From Shewanella surugensis (GTDB taxonomy: Bacteria; Pseudomonadota; Gammaproteobacteria; Enterobacterales; Shewanellaceae), in the NCBI RefSeq assembly GCF_023284005.1, contig NZ_JAKIKS010000004.1:40222-104221 (forward strand): 64,000 bases of DNA, in the 5' to 3' direction. The translations under genes and the position numbers were made by a program. Below, in pieces: positions 24,378 to 31,056 of the stretch (its first letter is position 1; each line of letters begins with the position of its first letter). The notes beneath the pieces were generated by a model that searched no databases, was not told the DNA's origin, and was given only the letters and a program-made list of their open reading frames with translations.

Positions 24378-25202
24378 TTAACTGAATAGTTTATTGAAAT
24401 CGATTTTATAACCAACAGCACTCATCTCTTTTGCAATATCGATTTGCCAATCTTGATCTGAGATGTATACCATACCACTTATATCACTTGGTAATTCAAC
24501 CTTGCCTGACACCAATGGAACAACGTTTTCACGACCCAACTTGCCAATTAAAAAACCATGTTCGAAAACAACATTTTGTCTAGCTCGAGTATTTAACTGA
24601 CCTAATTCAACCTCAGTTTTAACATTACCAACATCGTCTGGTGTATATAAAACAATTGCGAAATCAGTTTCATTAGAATAGTCTTCAATTTTTTCAATTA
24701 TTGTCCGACTTTTACTGGCTTGCTCATGCAAAATTATTGCTTCAAACCCTAATTTTTCAACAAATCTAGCAGTCTTCTCTTTCGCGTCACTATTGTGACC
24801 ATGAACAATAAAAACTTTATCTGACTTCTTTTCTTTGTTTTTTGAGTTATCGGGTTCATTTTGAATAACAACTGCTTCGTGTTTATCATACTCATCGTTT
24901 TCAACATCCAATATAAGGGAGTCAATGTACGAAAGCATAGAGCACCCATCTTGCCTCCAAAAATAATCCACAGCACTCTCGCCACGATGCCTAGACAAAA
25001 TGGAAAAGTGTTGCAATTTAGCCTTGAGCCTTGAAGTTTCACCTGCAAGTGAAACATCTAAGAACTGTGATAGCTTTCTTCTCCATGTTTGAAATCTTTC
25101 ATGGCCATAGTCTCTTCCACGCTCTTCAAAGGCTTGAAGTACTTCATCTAACAATCTTCCTCGATAACTGTTTAAGCCTTCTAAAATTTCTACTTTATCC
25201 AT
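24378..25202 (-). CDS. TIR-like nucleotide-processing protein (PF10137/CAP12-TIR type)
   Basis: A 274-residue protein. Residues 1-115 are a helical, uncharacterised domain; 116-128 is a charged linker; 129-274 is a TIR-like domain of the predicted nucleotide-binding type: KVFIVHGHNSDAKEKTARF, IILHEQASKSRTIIEK, FAIVLYTPDD and ARQNVVFEHGFLIGKLGR. Glu214 in VVFEHG is the candidate NAD hydrolase residue. This domain is an effector in CBASS and Pycsar systems, and is also found alone. It lies 92 bases upstream of the channel-TIR pair on the same strand, with its own spacing and a GGCGTTAAGC motif between, so it may act with them or independently. Confidence 0.78.
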   Translation of the reverse strand: MDKVEILEGLNSYRGRLLDEVLQAFEERGRDYGHERFQTWRRKLSQFLDVSLAGETSRLKAKLQHFSILSRHRGESAVDYFWRQDGCSMLSYIDSLILDVENDEYDKHEAVVIQNEPDNSKNKEKKSDKVFIVHGHNSDAKEKTARFVEKLGFEAIILHEQASKSRTIIEKIEDYSNETDFAIVLYTPDDVGNVKTEVELGQLNTRARQNVVFEHGFLIGKLGRENVVPLVSGKVELPSDISGMVYISDQDWQIDIAKEMSAVGYKIDFNKLFS

Positions 25203-25235
25203 AATTTATTGTTTACAACCTTTGAAGTTAACGCC

Positions 25236-25367
25236 CTAATAACAGGAAAATTTAACGCCTTTTGATATTTCAGTATCATACGCCTCATTTAAGCCTGAAA
25301 ATATTGATAGCTGTTTAAATGATTCGTCGCACAGCTTTAATTCCTTGGCATACTTAACATTATCAAA
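25236..25367 (-). pseudogene. Decayed paralogue of the 75-aa gene at 25584
   Basis: A 43-codon open stretch with no start codon, running from an in-frame TGA to TAG. Its translation includes DNVKYAKELK, then ISKGVKF, which aligns with VKYAEQLK...FAKGLKL of the intact 75-residue protein 350 bases away over its whole C-terminal half. This indicates a tandem duplication with decay of one copy. It lies directly upstream of the second TIR gene. Confidence 0.6.
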
Positions 25368-25477
25368 TCAAGATACACTCCAAACTCATTGTTGTAAAAT
25401 CGTTAATTGCTAAAGTAAGCGTTTGATAAGCATGAGGCAATACAAGAAAAGTAGGCAGATTTATGATGGGTATCCCT

Positions 25478-25506
25478 ACCAGTGATAAGGCTTTTTTATC
25501 ACTGGT
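25478..25506. repeat. Hairpin ACCAGTGATAA, first copy
   Basis: A perfect 11-bp stem ACCAGTGATAA/TTATCACTGGT with loop GGCTTTT. A related hairpin serves as terminator at 26352 and a third (CTACCCGTGATAAA stem) is at 27420. Further along, GCAGCTCCGCTGC at about 25531-25543 is a second small inverted repeat. The remainder of 25203-25583 holds the pseudogene and nothing else I recognise. Confidence 0.6.
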
Positions 25507-25583
25507 TGTTCAACACTTCGCTCTCGATAACATCAGGATCGCAGCTCCGCTGCGGCCTATCCTTATTTGTTATAACGCAATTA

Positions 25584-25811
25584 TTACAAGCCACGTTCCT
25601 TTATTATTTGAGCCAACTTTAAGCCTTTAGCAAATTCTGTTTTATAACTTTCATTACGACCAATAGCTAAAGAAAATTCAATTGGATGAATGTCTTTTAA
25701 TTGTTCTGCGTATTTAACTACAAGATACATATTAACGCCGTCTTTATTTTTTTCTAAAGCAGCTTTAGCGACTTCATCTTTAATATGATTTAACAGTTTA
25801 CTTTGATTCAT
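25584..25811 (-). CDS. Small hypothetical protein (75 aa)
   Basis: A 75-residue soluble protein with ATG preceded by GGAG. The motif FAKGLKLAQIIKERGL closes the protein and reads as an amphipathic helix. It has a degenerate relative immediately downstream (25236-25367). GTTATAACGC or its complement is found on both sides of the gene (25571-25580 and 25829-25838), suggesting cassette-like mobilisation. I do not recognise the family; location in a defence-type island suggests accessory function. Confidence 0.55.
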   Translation of the reverse strand: MNQSKLLNHIKDEVAKAALEKNKDGVNMYLVVKYAEQLKDIHPIEFSLAIGRNESYKTEFAKGLKLAQIIKERGL

Positions 25812-25962
25812 TGAAACTCCGCGTTGTGCTTGCGTTATAACAGCTTATCCAACAGCAGGATGATCTTCCAGACCGCTTAATTTGATGAAGTTAGGGTACA
25901 CTTAAACTCAATTGTTGTTAAACTGTTTCTTAATCATTCAGAAAACCCAAGAAGGAAACATT

Positions 25963-26334
25963 ATGGCCAAAATAGCAATATTGATAGTCCTGCTTTCTTT
26001 TTCAAGCTTGATTCAAGCAAATGAGTTATATCGTTCAAAGGCTGGAGATAGTGGAAAATACTACATCATTGAAAATAAAGCCTTAGGTGATAATATTTTT
26101 CAGGTTCTTTCTAGCCGTATAGGAAAAAATGACGCCTATACTGATTTCACACTCTTAAAAGTAAACTGTAACACTGCTCAATATTTTGAATTAGCAGGGT
26201 TAAGTGAAGATGGGGCAAAAAACAAACCATCTAAAGAACTCAAAGACTGGTCAAAAGATTCTAAATGGGTCAATTTGATTACTGGTTCAAGTAAATATGA
26301 TCTTGTAAACCATATATGTAATAAATATAGGTGA
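25963..26334 (+). CDS. Small secreted hypothetical protein
   Basis: A 123-residue protein with an evident signal peptide (MAKIAILIVLLSFSSLIQA, cleavage before NELYRS). An upstream in-frame start at 25912 is weaker; ATG 25963 has AAGGAAAC in front and places the signal peptide at the N-terminus. The mature protein has two cysteines (CNTAQ and HICNKY) that may pair in the periplasm. No family recognised. It has its own terminator and sits upstream of the endonuclease I gene on the same strand. Confidence 0.6.
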   Translation: MAKIAILIVLLSFSSLIQANELYRSKAGDSGKYYIIENKALGDNIFQVLSSRIGKNDAYTDFTLLKVNCNTAQYFELAGLSEDGAKNKPSKELKDWSKDSKWVNLITGSSKYDLVNHICNKYR

Positions 26335-26351
26335 ACTCAACAATTGTAACT

Positions 26352-26384
26352 ACCAGTGACAAGGCTCATTATCACTGGTTTTTT
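26352..26384 (+). terminator. Terminator after small secreted protein gene
   Basis: An ACCAGTGA/TCACTGGT stem (8 bp, extended with mismatches) followed by TTTTTT. It is a sequence relative of the hairpin at 25478. Confidence 0.82.
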
Positions 26385-26445
26385 ATCAGCGTATATTTTG
26401 GTCGCTTCTGTATACTATAATCTTTTATTTTCTTTGAGATAACCT

Positions 26446-27222
26446 ATGTCAGTATTGTTGTGTCGATCATTCGGTCGTTTTGTTTTGAGCTGTCTTTGTC
26501 TTATGAGCTTATCGGTGTTGCTTTCAAGTGGTGCGAACGCGGCGGGTAACACCAGTAACCAATCTTTTAGTAAAGCCAAAAAGCAATTGCTCGCTAAAGT
26601 CTATCCTGATCATCGGCAAACCATTTATTGTGGTGCTAGCTTCGACAAAAAGAAAAACATCACCCCTCCTGCAGGGTTTAAAACCAGCGTATATAAAAAG
26701 CGAGCTAAAAAAGTCGAGTGGGAACATGTGGTCCCAGCGGAGAACTTCGGTCGCGCATTTGTCGAATGGCGCGAGGGGAACAAAGCCTGTGTGAACAGCA
26801 AAGGTAAATCATTTAAAGGCCGTAAATGTGCCGAGAAAGTGAATACTGAGTATCGTTACATGCAAGCCGATATGTACAACCTTTACCCCGCTATCGGTGC
26901 TGTGAATGCCTTACGCAGTAATTACAATTTCACCATGTTATCGAGCGCTAAATCAGACTTTGGCCAATGTGATATGCGCATTGAAAAACGTAAAGCTCAG
27001 CCTCCTGTTAAAGCGCGTGGTCGCATTGCCCGCACTTATATGTATATGCAAGCCGTCTATCCAAAGTACAAAATGAGCAAGCAACAGCAAAAGCTCATGG
27101 CCTCGTGGGATAAGCAGTACCCAGTATCAAAATGGGAATGCACTCGAGCTAAGCGTATTCAAAAAATTCAAGGTAACGTAAATCAAGTTGTCGCTAGCCG
27201 CTGTAAAGCCGTAGGATTTTAA
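26446..27222 (+). CDS. endA: Endonuclease I, periplasmic/extracellular DNase
   Basis: A 258-residue secreted DNase of the EndA/Dns family. A hydrophobic signal region covers residues about 8-32 (LSVLLSSGANA, cleavage near AAG). Active-site region KVEWEHVVPAENFG with the metal-coordinating His, then NLYPAIGAVNALRSNYNF, as in Vibrio and Shewanella Dns. Four or more cysteines suit an oxidised compartment. It degrades DNA outside the cytoplasm for nutrient use or as a barrier to incoming DNA. It is normally a host gene; here it lies within the prophage island with its own terminator. Confidence 0.93.
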   Translation: MSVLLCRSFGRFVLSCLCLMSLSVLLSSGANAAGNTSNQSFSKAKKQLLAKVYPDHRQTIYCGASFDKKKNITPPAGFKTSVYKKRAKKVEWEHVVPAENFGRAFVEWREGNKACVNSKGKSFKGRKCAEKVNTEYRYMQADMYNLYPAIGAVNALRSNYNFTMLSSAKSDFGQCDMRIEKRKAQPPVKARGRIARTYMYMQAVYPKYKMSKQQQKLMASWDKQYPVSKWECTRAKRIQKIQGNVNQVVASRCKAVGF

Positions 27223-27317
27223 GTTTTGGTGTGATAAATAGCCTAGTTAACATATTACTTGTTGTACGCATTTGGCTAAAGTCTAATTTTAAACCTTGTT
27301 AAAACAATAAAATAAGA

Positions 27318-27350
27318 AAGCCGCGACACATCTATCGCGGCTTAATTTTT
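27318..27350 (+). terminator. Terminator after endA
   Basis: Stem AAGCCGCGA/TCGCGGCTT (9 bp) with loop CACATCTA, followed by AATTTTT. Confidence 0.88.
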
Positions 27351-27419
27351 GGATTTAGAGCGAGAGTTAATCACTCTAGCCTAATTTTAGTTTATGTTGA
27401 GAATAGTGCAAATTGACTA

Positions 27420-27452
27420 CTACCCGTGATAAAGACGGTTTATCACGGGTAG
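27420..27452. repeat. Perfect 14-bp hairpin
   Basis: CTACCCGTGATAAA and TTTATCACGGGTAG pair perfectly around a five-base loop GACGG. No T-run follows on the plus strand; on the minus strand it lies 3' of a tiny Lys-rich frame at 27475. It resembles the hairpins at 25478 and 26352 (shared GTGATAA core). Confidence 0.7.
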
Positions 27453-27474
27453 GGGGAAATGTGCCAGCATCGCC

Positions 27475-27519
27475 TTACTTTTTCTTATCTTTCTTATCTT
27501 TTTTGACTGCTTTACTCAT
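27475..27519 (-). CDS. Possible 14-aa lysine-rich peptide
   Basis: A minimal frame reading MSKAVKKDKKDKKK and stop, immediately followed in its own direction by the 14-bp hairpin at 27452-27420. No convincing ribosome-binding site precedes the ATG. Its composition is striking, but it may be chance; kept as a low-confidence entry. Confidence 0.22.
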   Translation of the reverse strand: MSKAVKKDKKDKKK

Positions 27520-27765
27520 TGCCAAAAAACGGATTATTTACTACAGGTATGACTAATTCACTCCAAATTGGGATAACTCTGACGTCAAATAATGTATAAA
27601 ATTAGCTTTCTTCACATAGATAATTTTGTAACATTCGATAGAAACCTGACATATCAATTAACTGAGAAATATTAGAAAGTGTTATATCGACCTCGTAAAC
27701 AAGCATGCTTTCTTTCTCCGTTAAGAATTACTCCTATTCTTTGTTCTGAAAATATAAATATATAA

Positions 27766-27793
27766 TTTACATCAATATCTTATGTGTGATACT
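27766..27793 (+). promoter_or_regulatory. Candidate promoter for DUF262-HEPN pair
   Basis: TTTACA and GATACT separated by 16 bases, 94 bases before the start codon, within a very AT-rich stretch. The rest of 27223-27886 holds the endA terminator, the 14-bp hairpin and the tiny Lys-rich frame, and nothing else I recognise. Confidence 0.35.
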
Positions 27794-27886
27794 GTCAAAA
27801 AATAAGAGTACAGCCAAGAACGTTATCCTGTTGCTATTGAATAAGCAGCTAGCTATGCAATCGATCAATTAAATTAAGGGGAAATT

Positions 27887-29020
27887 TTGACCGAATTAGA
27901 AAATACAGAAATAGAACCAATATCTGAGGAAAGTGAAGATTCATATTCTAATGATGATATATACAATATTACATCTTGGGGGGCTGATCTTTCGTTTCGT
28001 GAGCTAATTACAATGTATGATGAAGAGGAATTAATAAAGCCTGAACTTCAAAGACATTATATTTGGGATAAAGTTGAAGCTAGTAGATTCGTTGAATCTT
28101 TATTACTAGGGTTACCGGTTCCAAGTATTTTTCTAGCAAACACTTCGGAAGACCAAAAGTTAATCGTAGATGGTTATCAACGAATCATGACCGTATATGA
28201 TTTTGTCAAAGGTATTTGGTCGAAAGATGGAAGAGTATTTAAACTATTTAATAGCGACAAATTAAATAAAAGGTGGAGAGGTAAATCTTTCGGAGAACTA
28301 TCTTCAGCTGAACAACGTAAAATTAGAAGCACGACTATCCACGCCATAATTTTTGATCAAAAAAAATCTGAAGCTAGTGATACTAGCTTGTATCAAATTT
28401 TTGAACGCATAAATACTGGTGGGCGTGCATTAGGGGCTCAAGAAATTCGTAACTGTGTATACCAAGGAAACCTTAACTCTTTATTAATTGAAATGAATAA
28501 AGATGAAAGCTGGAGACACTTTGTAGGTAAAGATGTAGATTCTCGAATGAGAGATATAGAATTCATTCTTCGATTTTTAGCACTAAATACCGAAAAAATT
28601 AAAAATGTGCCGAAGGGAAATAATTCATTGAAGAAACTTTTAAATGAGTATATGGGTTGTAAAACTAATAATACTGATGATGCAATTAATATTCAGCGTG
28701 CGGCTTTCACGTCAACAATTGAATTTATAAAAGATAATATAGGTAATTCAGCTTTTTATAATATTGTTGAAGGTGAACCTGGAAAAATAAGAAAAAGGTT
28801 TTATCCAACTATTTTTGATGCATTAATGGTGGCAACAGCTATAGCTCTTGAAAAATTGGGTGCGGGCATACCAACGGATAATCTTGAAGCCAAAAGACTT
28901 GATGTTCTCCAAAATGAAAGTTTTAGAAAGTACATAAGTGAAGGCACTATGCAAACTGAGAGTATTCATGGAAGAGTTTCATTATTATTAGAGGGATTAT
29001 ATGGAATTCAATATATCTAA
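27887..29020 (+). CDS. DUF262 (ParB/Srx-fold, GmrS-like) protein
   Basis: A 377-residue DUF262 family protein. Diagnostic elements are PELQRHYIWD, then VDGYQRIMTVYDF (family consensus DGQQR; here Tyr97 replaces Gln), and FERINTGGRALGAQEIRN. DUF262 domains hydrolyse nucleotides in GmrSD-type restriction and other anti-phage systems. The start is TTG with AAGGGGAA upstream; no ATG lies in frame nearby. Its end overlaps the HEPN gene by 20 bases, so the pair is one system. No HNH/DUF1524 nuclease domain is attached, consistent with the HEPN protein supplying the toxic activity. Confidence 0.85.
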   Translation: MTELENTEIEPISEESEDSYSNDDIYNITSWGADLSFRELITMYDEEELIKPELQRHYIWDKVEASRFVESLLLGLPVPSIFLANTSEDQKLIVDGYQRIMTVYDFVKGIWSKDGRVFKLFNSDKLNKRWRGKSFGELSSAEQRKIRSTTIHAIIFDQKKSEASDTSLYQIFERINTGGRALGAQEIRNCVYQGNLNSLLIEMNKDESWRHFVGKDVDSRMRDIEFILRFLALNTEKIKNVPKGNNSLKKLLNEYMGCKTNNTDDAINIQRAAFTSTIEFIKDNIGNSAFYNIVEGEPGKIRKRFYPTIFDALMVATAIALEKLGAGIPTDNLEAKRLDVLQNESFRKYISEGTMQTESIHGRVSLLLEGLYGIQYI

Positions 29021-29507
29021 TGGATCTGTAGCCGAAAGAATTGAGTCGTGCCTAGATGAATTTCATAAAATAAAATGCATTATAGATGGTATGGGGTCAA
29101 TGAGTCATCCAGTCCCATACCTTACTCGTTACTCAATTATAAGAGCTTGTGGCGCTATAGAGTATGGCTTTAAAACTATTATTTCTGATATTAATAGTGA
29201 TGGCCAAACCGAGCAAATTAAAACTTTTATAGATAAAAAGTTTCGTAATAGCTCAATGAACCCAAATTTTTCGAATATAGTGAAAAGTCTAGGGGGATTT
29301 GATCGTGAGTGGGTAACTAAATTTAAGCAAGAAATTGAGGCTTTAGATCACACTCAAAGAGTCAAAGACTCTTTAGACTCTCTAAATGAAGCTAGAAATG
29401 CATTTGCTCATGGTGGTTCTCCATCTACATCTTTTGCAAATGTACAAAATTATTTTGAAGATAGTGTTAGAGTTTTAGAAAGTATAGAGAAGGTATTGGC
29501 AGCATAG
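29001..29507 (+). CDS. HEPN-domain protein, putative RNase partner of DUF262
   Basis: A 168-residue helical protein of the HEPN type found with DUF262 proteins (MAE_28990/RiboL-like). The RX4-6H ribonuclease motif is R132-N-A-F-A-H137 in EARNAFAHGG. GAGGG precedes the ATG, and the start lies inside the DUF262 gene. A metal-independent RNase that cuts host or phage RNA on activation is the usual role. Its stop codon is one base from the right 58-bp island element. Confidence 0.82.
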   Translation: MEFNISNGSVAERIESCLDEFHKIKCIIDGMGSMSHPVPYLTRYSIIRACGAIEYGFKTIISDINSDGQTEQIKTFIDKKFRNSSMNPNFSNIVKSLGGFDREWVTKFKQEIEALDHTQRVKDSLDSLNEARNAFAHGGSPSTSFANVQNYFEDSVRVLESIEKVLAA

Positions 29508-29508
29508 C

Positions 29509-29566
29509 TAATCGGGTAGCTAGAGGTATCTAACCTCCAGCCCCCACACCACCCTGCATGCGGCTC
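29509..29566 (-). repeat. Right copy of 58-bp structured island-end element
   Basis: Reverse complement is about 85% identical to 23103-23160. Its hairpin GCTGGAGG/CCTCTAGC shows a paired change against the left copy (C-G there, T-A here), which suggests selection on structure. It begins one base after the HEPN stop. Lower part could pair GGG with CCC, leaving an unpaired A seven bases from the end of CCCGAT, reminiscent of group II intron domain VI; unproven. Confidence 0.75.
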
Positions 29567-29702
29567 ATGTGACATGTCTACTTTGCCCAACAATGCGACT
29601 CTTTAACTTGCCTTAACAGGGACTCTTACACTCGGCCTAGATCCCTATTAAACACCACAAAAGTCACTCTCAACTTTAATAAAAACCTAAAAGATTCCAC
29701 TA

Positions 29703-29733
29703 CTAAAAAGTAGTGGATCTCACCACTTTGGTA
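29703..29733 (-). terminator. Terminator, relative of the one at 22803
   Basis: Read on the minus strand: AAAGTGGTG, loop, CACTACTTT followed by T residues (one stem mismatch). It is the inverted sequence relative of the 22803 hairpin. With the stronger hairpin at 29908 it would stop leftward transcription from the replication operon. Other sequence in 29508-29975 shows no gene. Confidence 0.72.
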
Positions 29734-29907
29734 TTTTAAGTAAAAATCAATTGAAACTATCAACAGTTTATTTTTTAAGACATTCCTAAGATCATCCTGA
29801 TTTTACTCTCCTATTCAAACCTATACACAGCAAGGGCTAGAGTGGTGGTCATTGCATCAGCCTAAGAGAAGTATGCAACCATTCTTTCCCGCCTAACAGA
29901 AGTACAT

Positions 29908-29938
29908 TAAAAAAGGCAATAAAGAGTATCTATTGCCT
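29908..29938 (-). terminator. Terminator of replication-side operon
   Basis: On the minus strand GGCAATA/TATTGCC with a nine-base loop and then TTTTTT. It lies 38 bases past the end of the 123-residue gene and closes the leftward operon. Confidence 0.85.
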
Positions 29939-29975
29939 TGGGCAGGACGCTAACTTATTTTAATAATCAGATCAT

Positions 29976-30347
29976 TTATTGGCTAGTAAATAACCCCCTA
30001 CAGTATCCTTTGTTAGCTCTAAATTTCCATTTACTATCAAAAGTGACATTATCATAAATTGCCCCCATACCATACTCAGACAATCCAATAACACTCCAAG
30101 TACCTTTTAATGAGAATTTCTTAGACATAGCTGTTACCGTCTCAAATACACTTTTAGCATACTGTTTATAATCAAGAGACGGATCCATTTTTTGCAATGT
30201 AGAGTCAAACAAAATATCCGCCAATGTTTTAGGGTCAGGAGTAGTAGAGGCACGTATTTCGATTGCTTCAGGTAAATATTCACTGTCATTTAAAAATACA
30301 TGGACCTCATAATCCATAGTTTCATTTTGTGTGGTTTCATTTAACAT
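29976..30347 (-). CDS. Hypothetical protein (123 aa)
   Basis: A soluble protein of 123 residues without recognised domain; it contains aromatic-rich C-terminal segments (KGTWSVIGLSEYGMGAIYDN, FDSKWKFRANKGYCRG). The gap of 117 bases to the operon upstream and the immediate terminator suggest a separate accessory gene. ATG at 30347; a second Met ten codons in (MDYEVHVF) is an alternative. Function unknown. Confidence 0.5.
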   Translation of the reverse strand: MLNETTQNETMDYEVHVFLNDSEYLPEAIEIRASTTPDPKTLADILFDSTLQKMDPSLDYKQYAKSVFETVTAMSKKFSLKGTWSVIGLSEYGMGAIYDNVTFDSKWKFRANKGYCRGLFTSQ

Positions 30348-30464
30348 GATAAAATCCCCATAATCTGAAAGAAAGTTAATATTAGCTACAGAGCCCTGAA
30401 AAAAATATTACAACCTATTACACCCTATTTAGGACTCATACTATTAAGTCCTCTTCATCGGAGT

Positions 30465-30638
30465 CTAAAAAATCTTCTCGCTTAGCTGTGATTTTAACTG
30501 CACTTGTATTTCTTGATTGCTCGATAACAAACGGCCTAACGAAATTTCATTGTCGGTATGGCCACCGGCTAACATCTCAGTAATTAATGACTCGATATAA
30601 TCGATGGCGTTCGCGGCCACGTCTCTTGCTCCGCTCAT
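30465..30638 (-). CDS. Small phage protein (57 aa)
   Basis: Starts ATG at 30638 in an ATGA overlap with the stop of the next gene upstream and with GGGAGC in front; a TTG at 30653 is less likely. It begins MSGARDVAANAIDYIESLI and is helical and acidic. It is last in the gene-A operon. Unknown function; small coupled genes downstream of the replication gene are usual in these phages. Confidence 0.55.
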   Translation of the reverse strand: MSGARDVAANAIDYIESLITEMLAGGHTDNEISLGRLLSSNQEIQVQLKSQLSEKIF

Positions 30639-30817
30639 TGAACACGCTCCCAACTAATCCCCTTGGCAATGACTTTTCTTTTTTTTACTGGATCAGGCTT
30701 TGTTCCCATCACCCGACAAATGAAATGTAGCGTATTGACATAAACAGGCACCCACCATGCAATGTGCGTTTTAACGATGGGTTTTAATCCTGGTCCCGCT
30801 TTATGATTTGAGCTCAT
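30635..30817 (-). CDS. Small phage protein (60 aa)
   Basis: A basic 60-residue protein (HIAWWVPVYVNTLHFIC in the middle, KPDPVKKRKVIAKG near the end). ATGA overlaps on both sides tie it to its neighbours. The central hydrophobic stretch could touch the membrane but is short. No family recognised. Confidence 0.55.
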   Translation of the reverse strand: MSSNHKAGPGLKPIVKTHIAWWVPVYVNTLHFICRVMGTKPDPVKKRKVIAKGISWERVQ

Positions 30818-31056
30818 GACTTCACTCCCTGTTTTTTTATTTTTCTCACATCTAATAAATTATTCAACGTTGTCCGGCACTGCTCGCACTCAATCTCACT
30901 CAGTCTTGATAACCAGTCTTTTATCATTGGCCGACTGCATGTATTTAACTTCTCTTTGCAACGGTGATACCGGGCTAAGTGTTCGGCTTTATCGGCGATA
31001 TCCTCCGCTGCTTGCACAACCGAGTTATTCGGTGCCTGGTGATTAAAAGTGCTCAT
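30814..31056 (-). CDS. Small Cys-containing phage protein (80 aa)
   Basis: The frame is open further upstream, but ATG 31056 with GGAGAG in front gives MSTFNHQAPNNSVVQAAEDI and only a 14-base overlap with the replication gene. Four cysteines (RCKEKLNTC and ECEQC) may bind zinc. Position after gene A suggests a replication or copy-control accessory role. Family not recognised. Confidence 0.55.
   Translation of the reverse strand: MSTFNHQAPNNSVVQAAEDIADKAEHLARYHRCKEKLNTCSRPMIKDWLSRLSEIECEQCRTTLNNLLDVRKIKKQGVKS

Noticed and set aside
25507..25583. A true attC site (integron recombination site)
   Set aside because: The palindrome and GTTATAAC-like ends are suggestive but the RYYYAAC/GTTRRRY cores are not properly matched and no integron integrase is seen.
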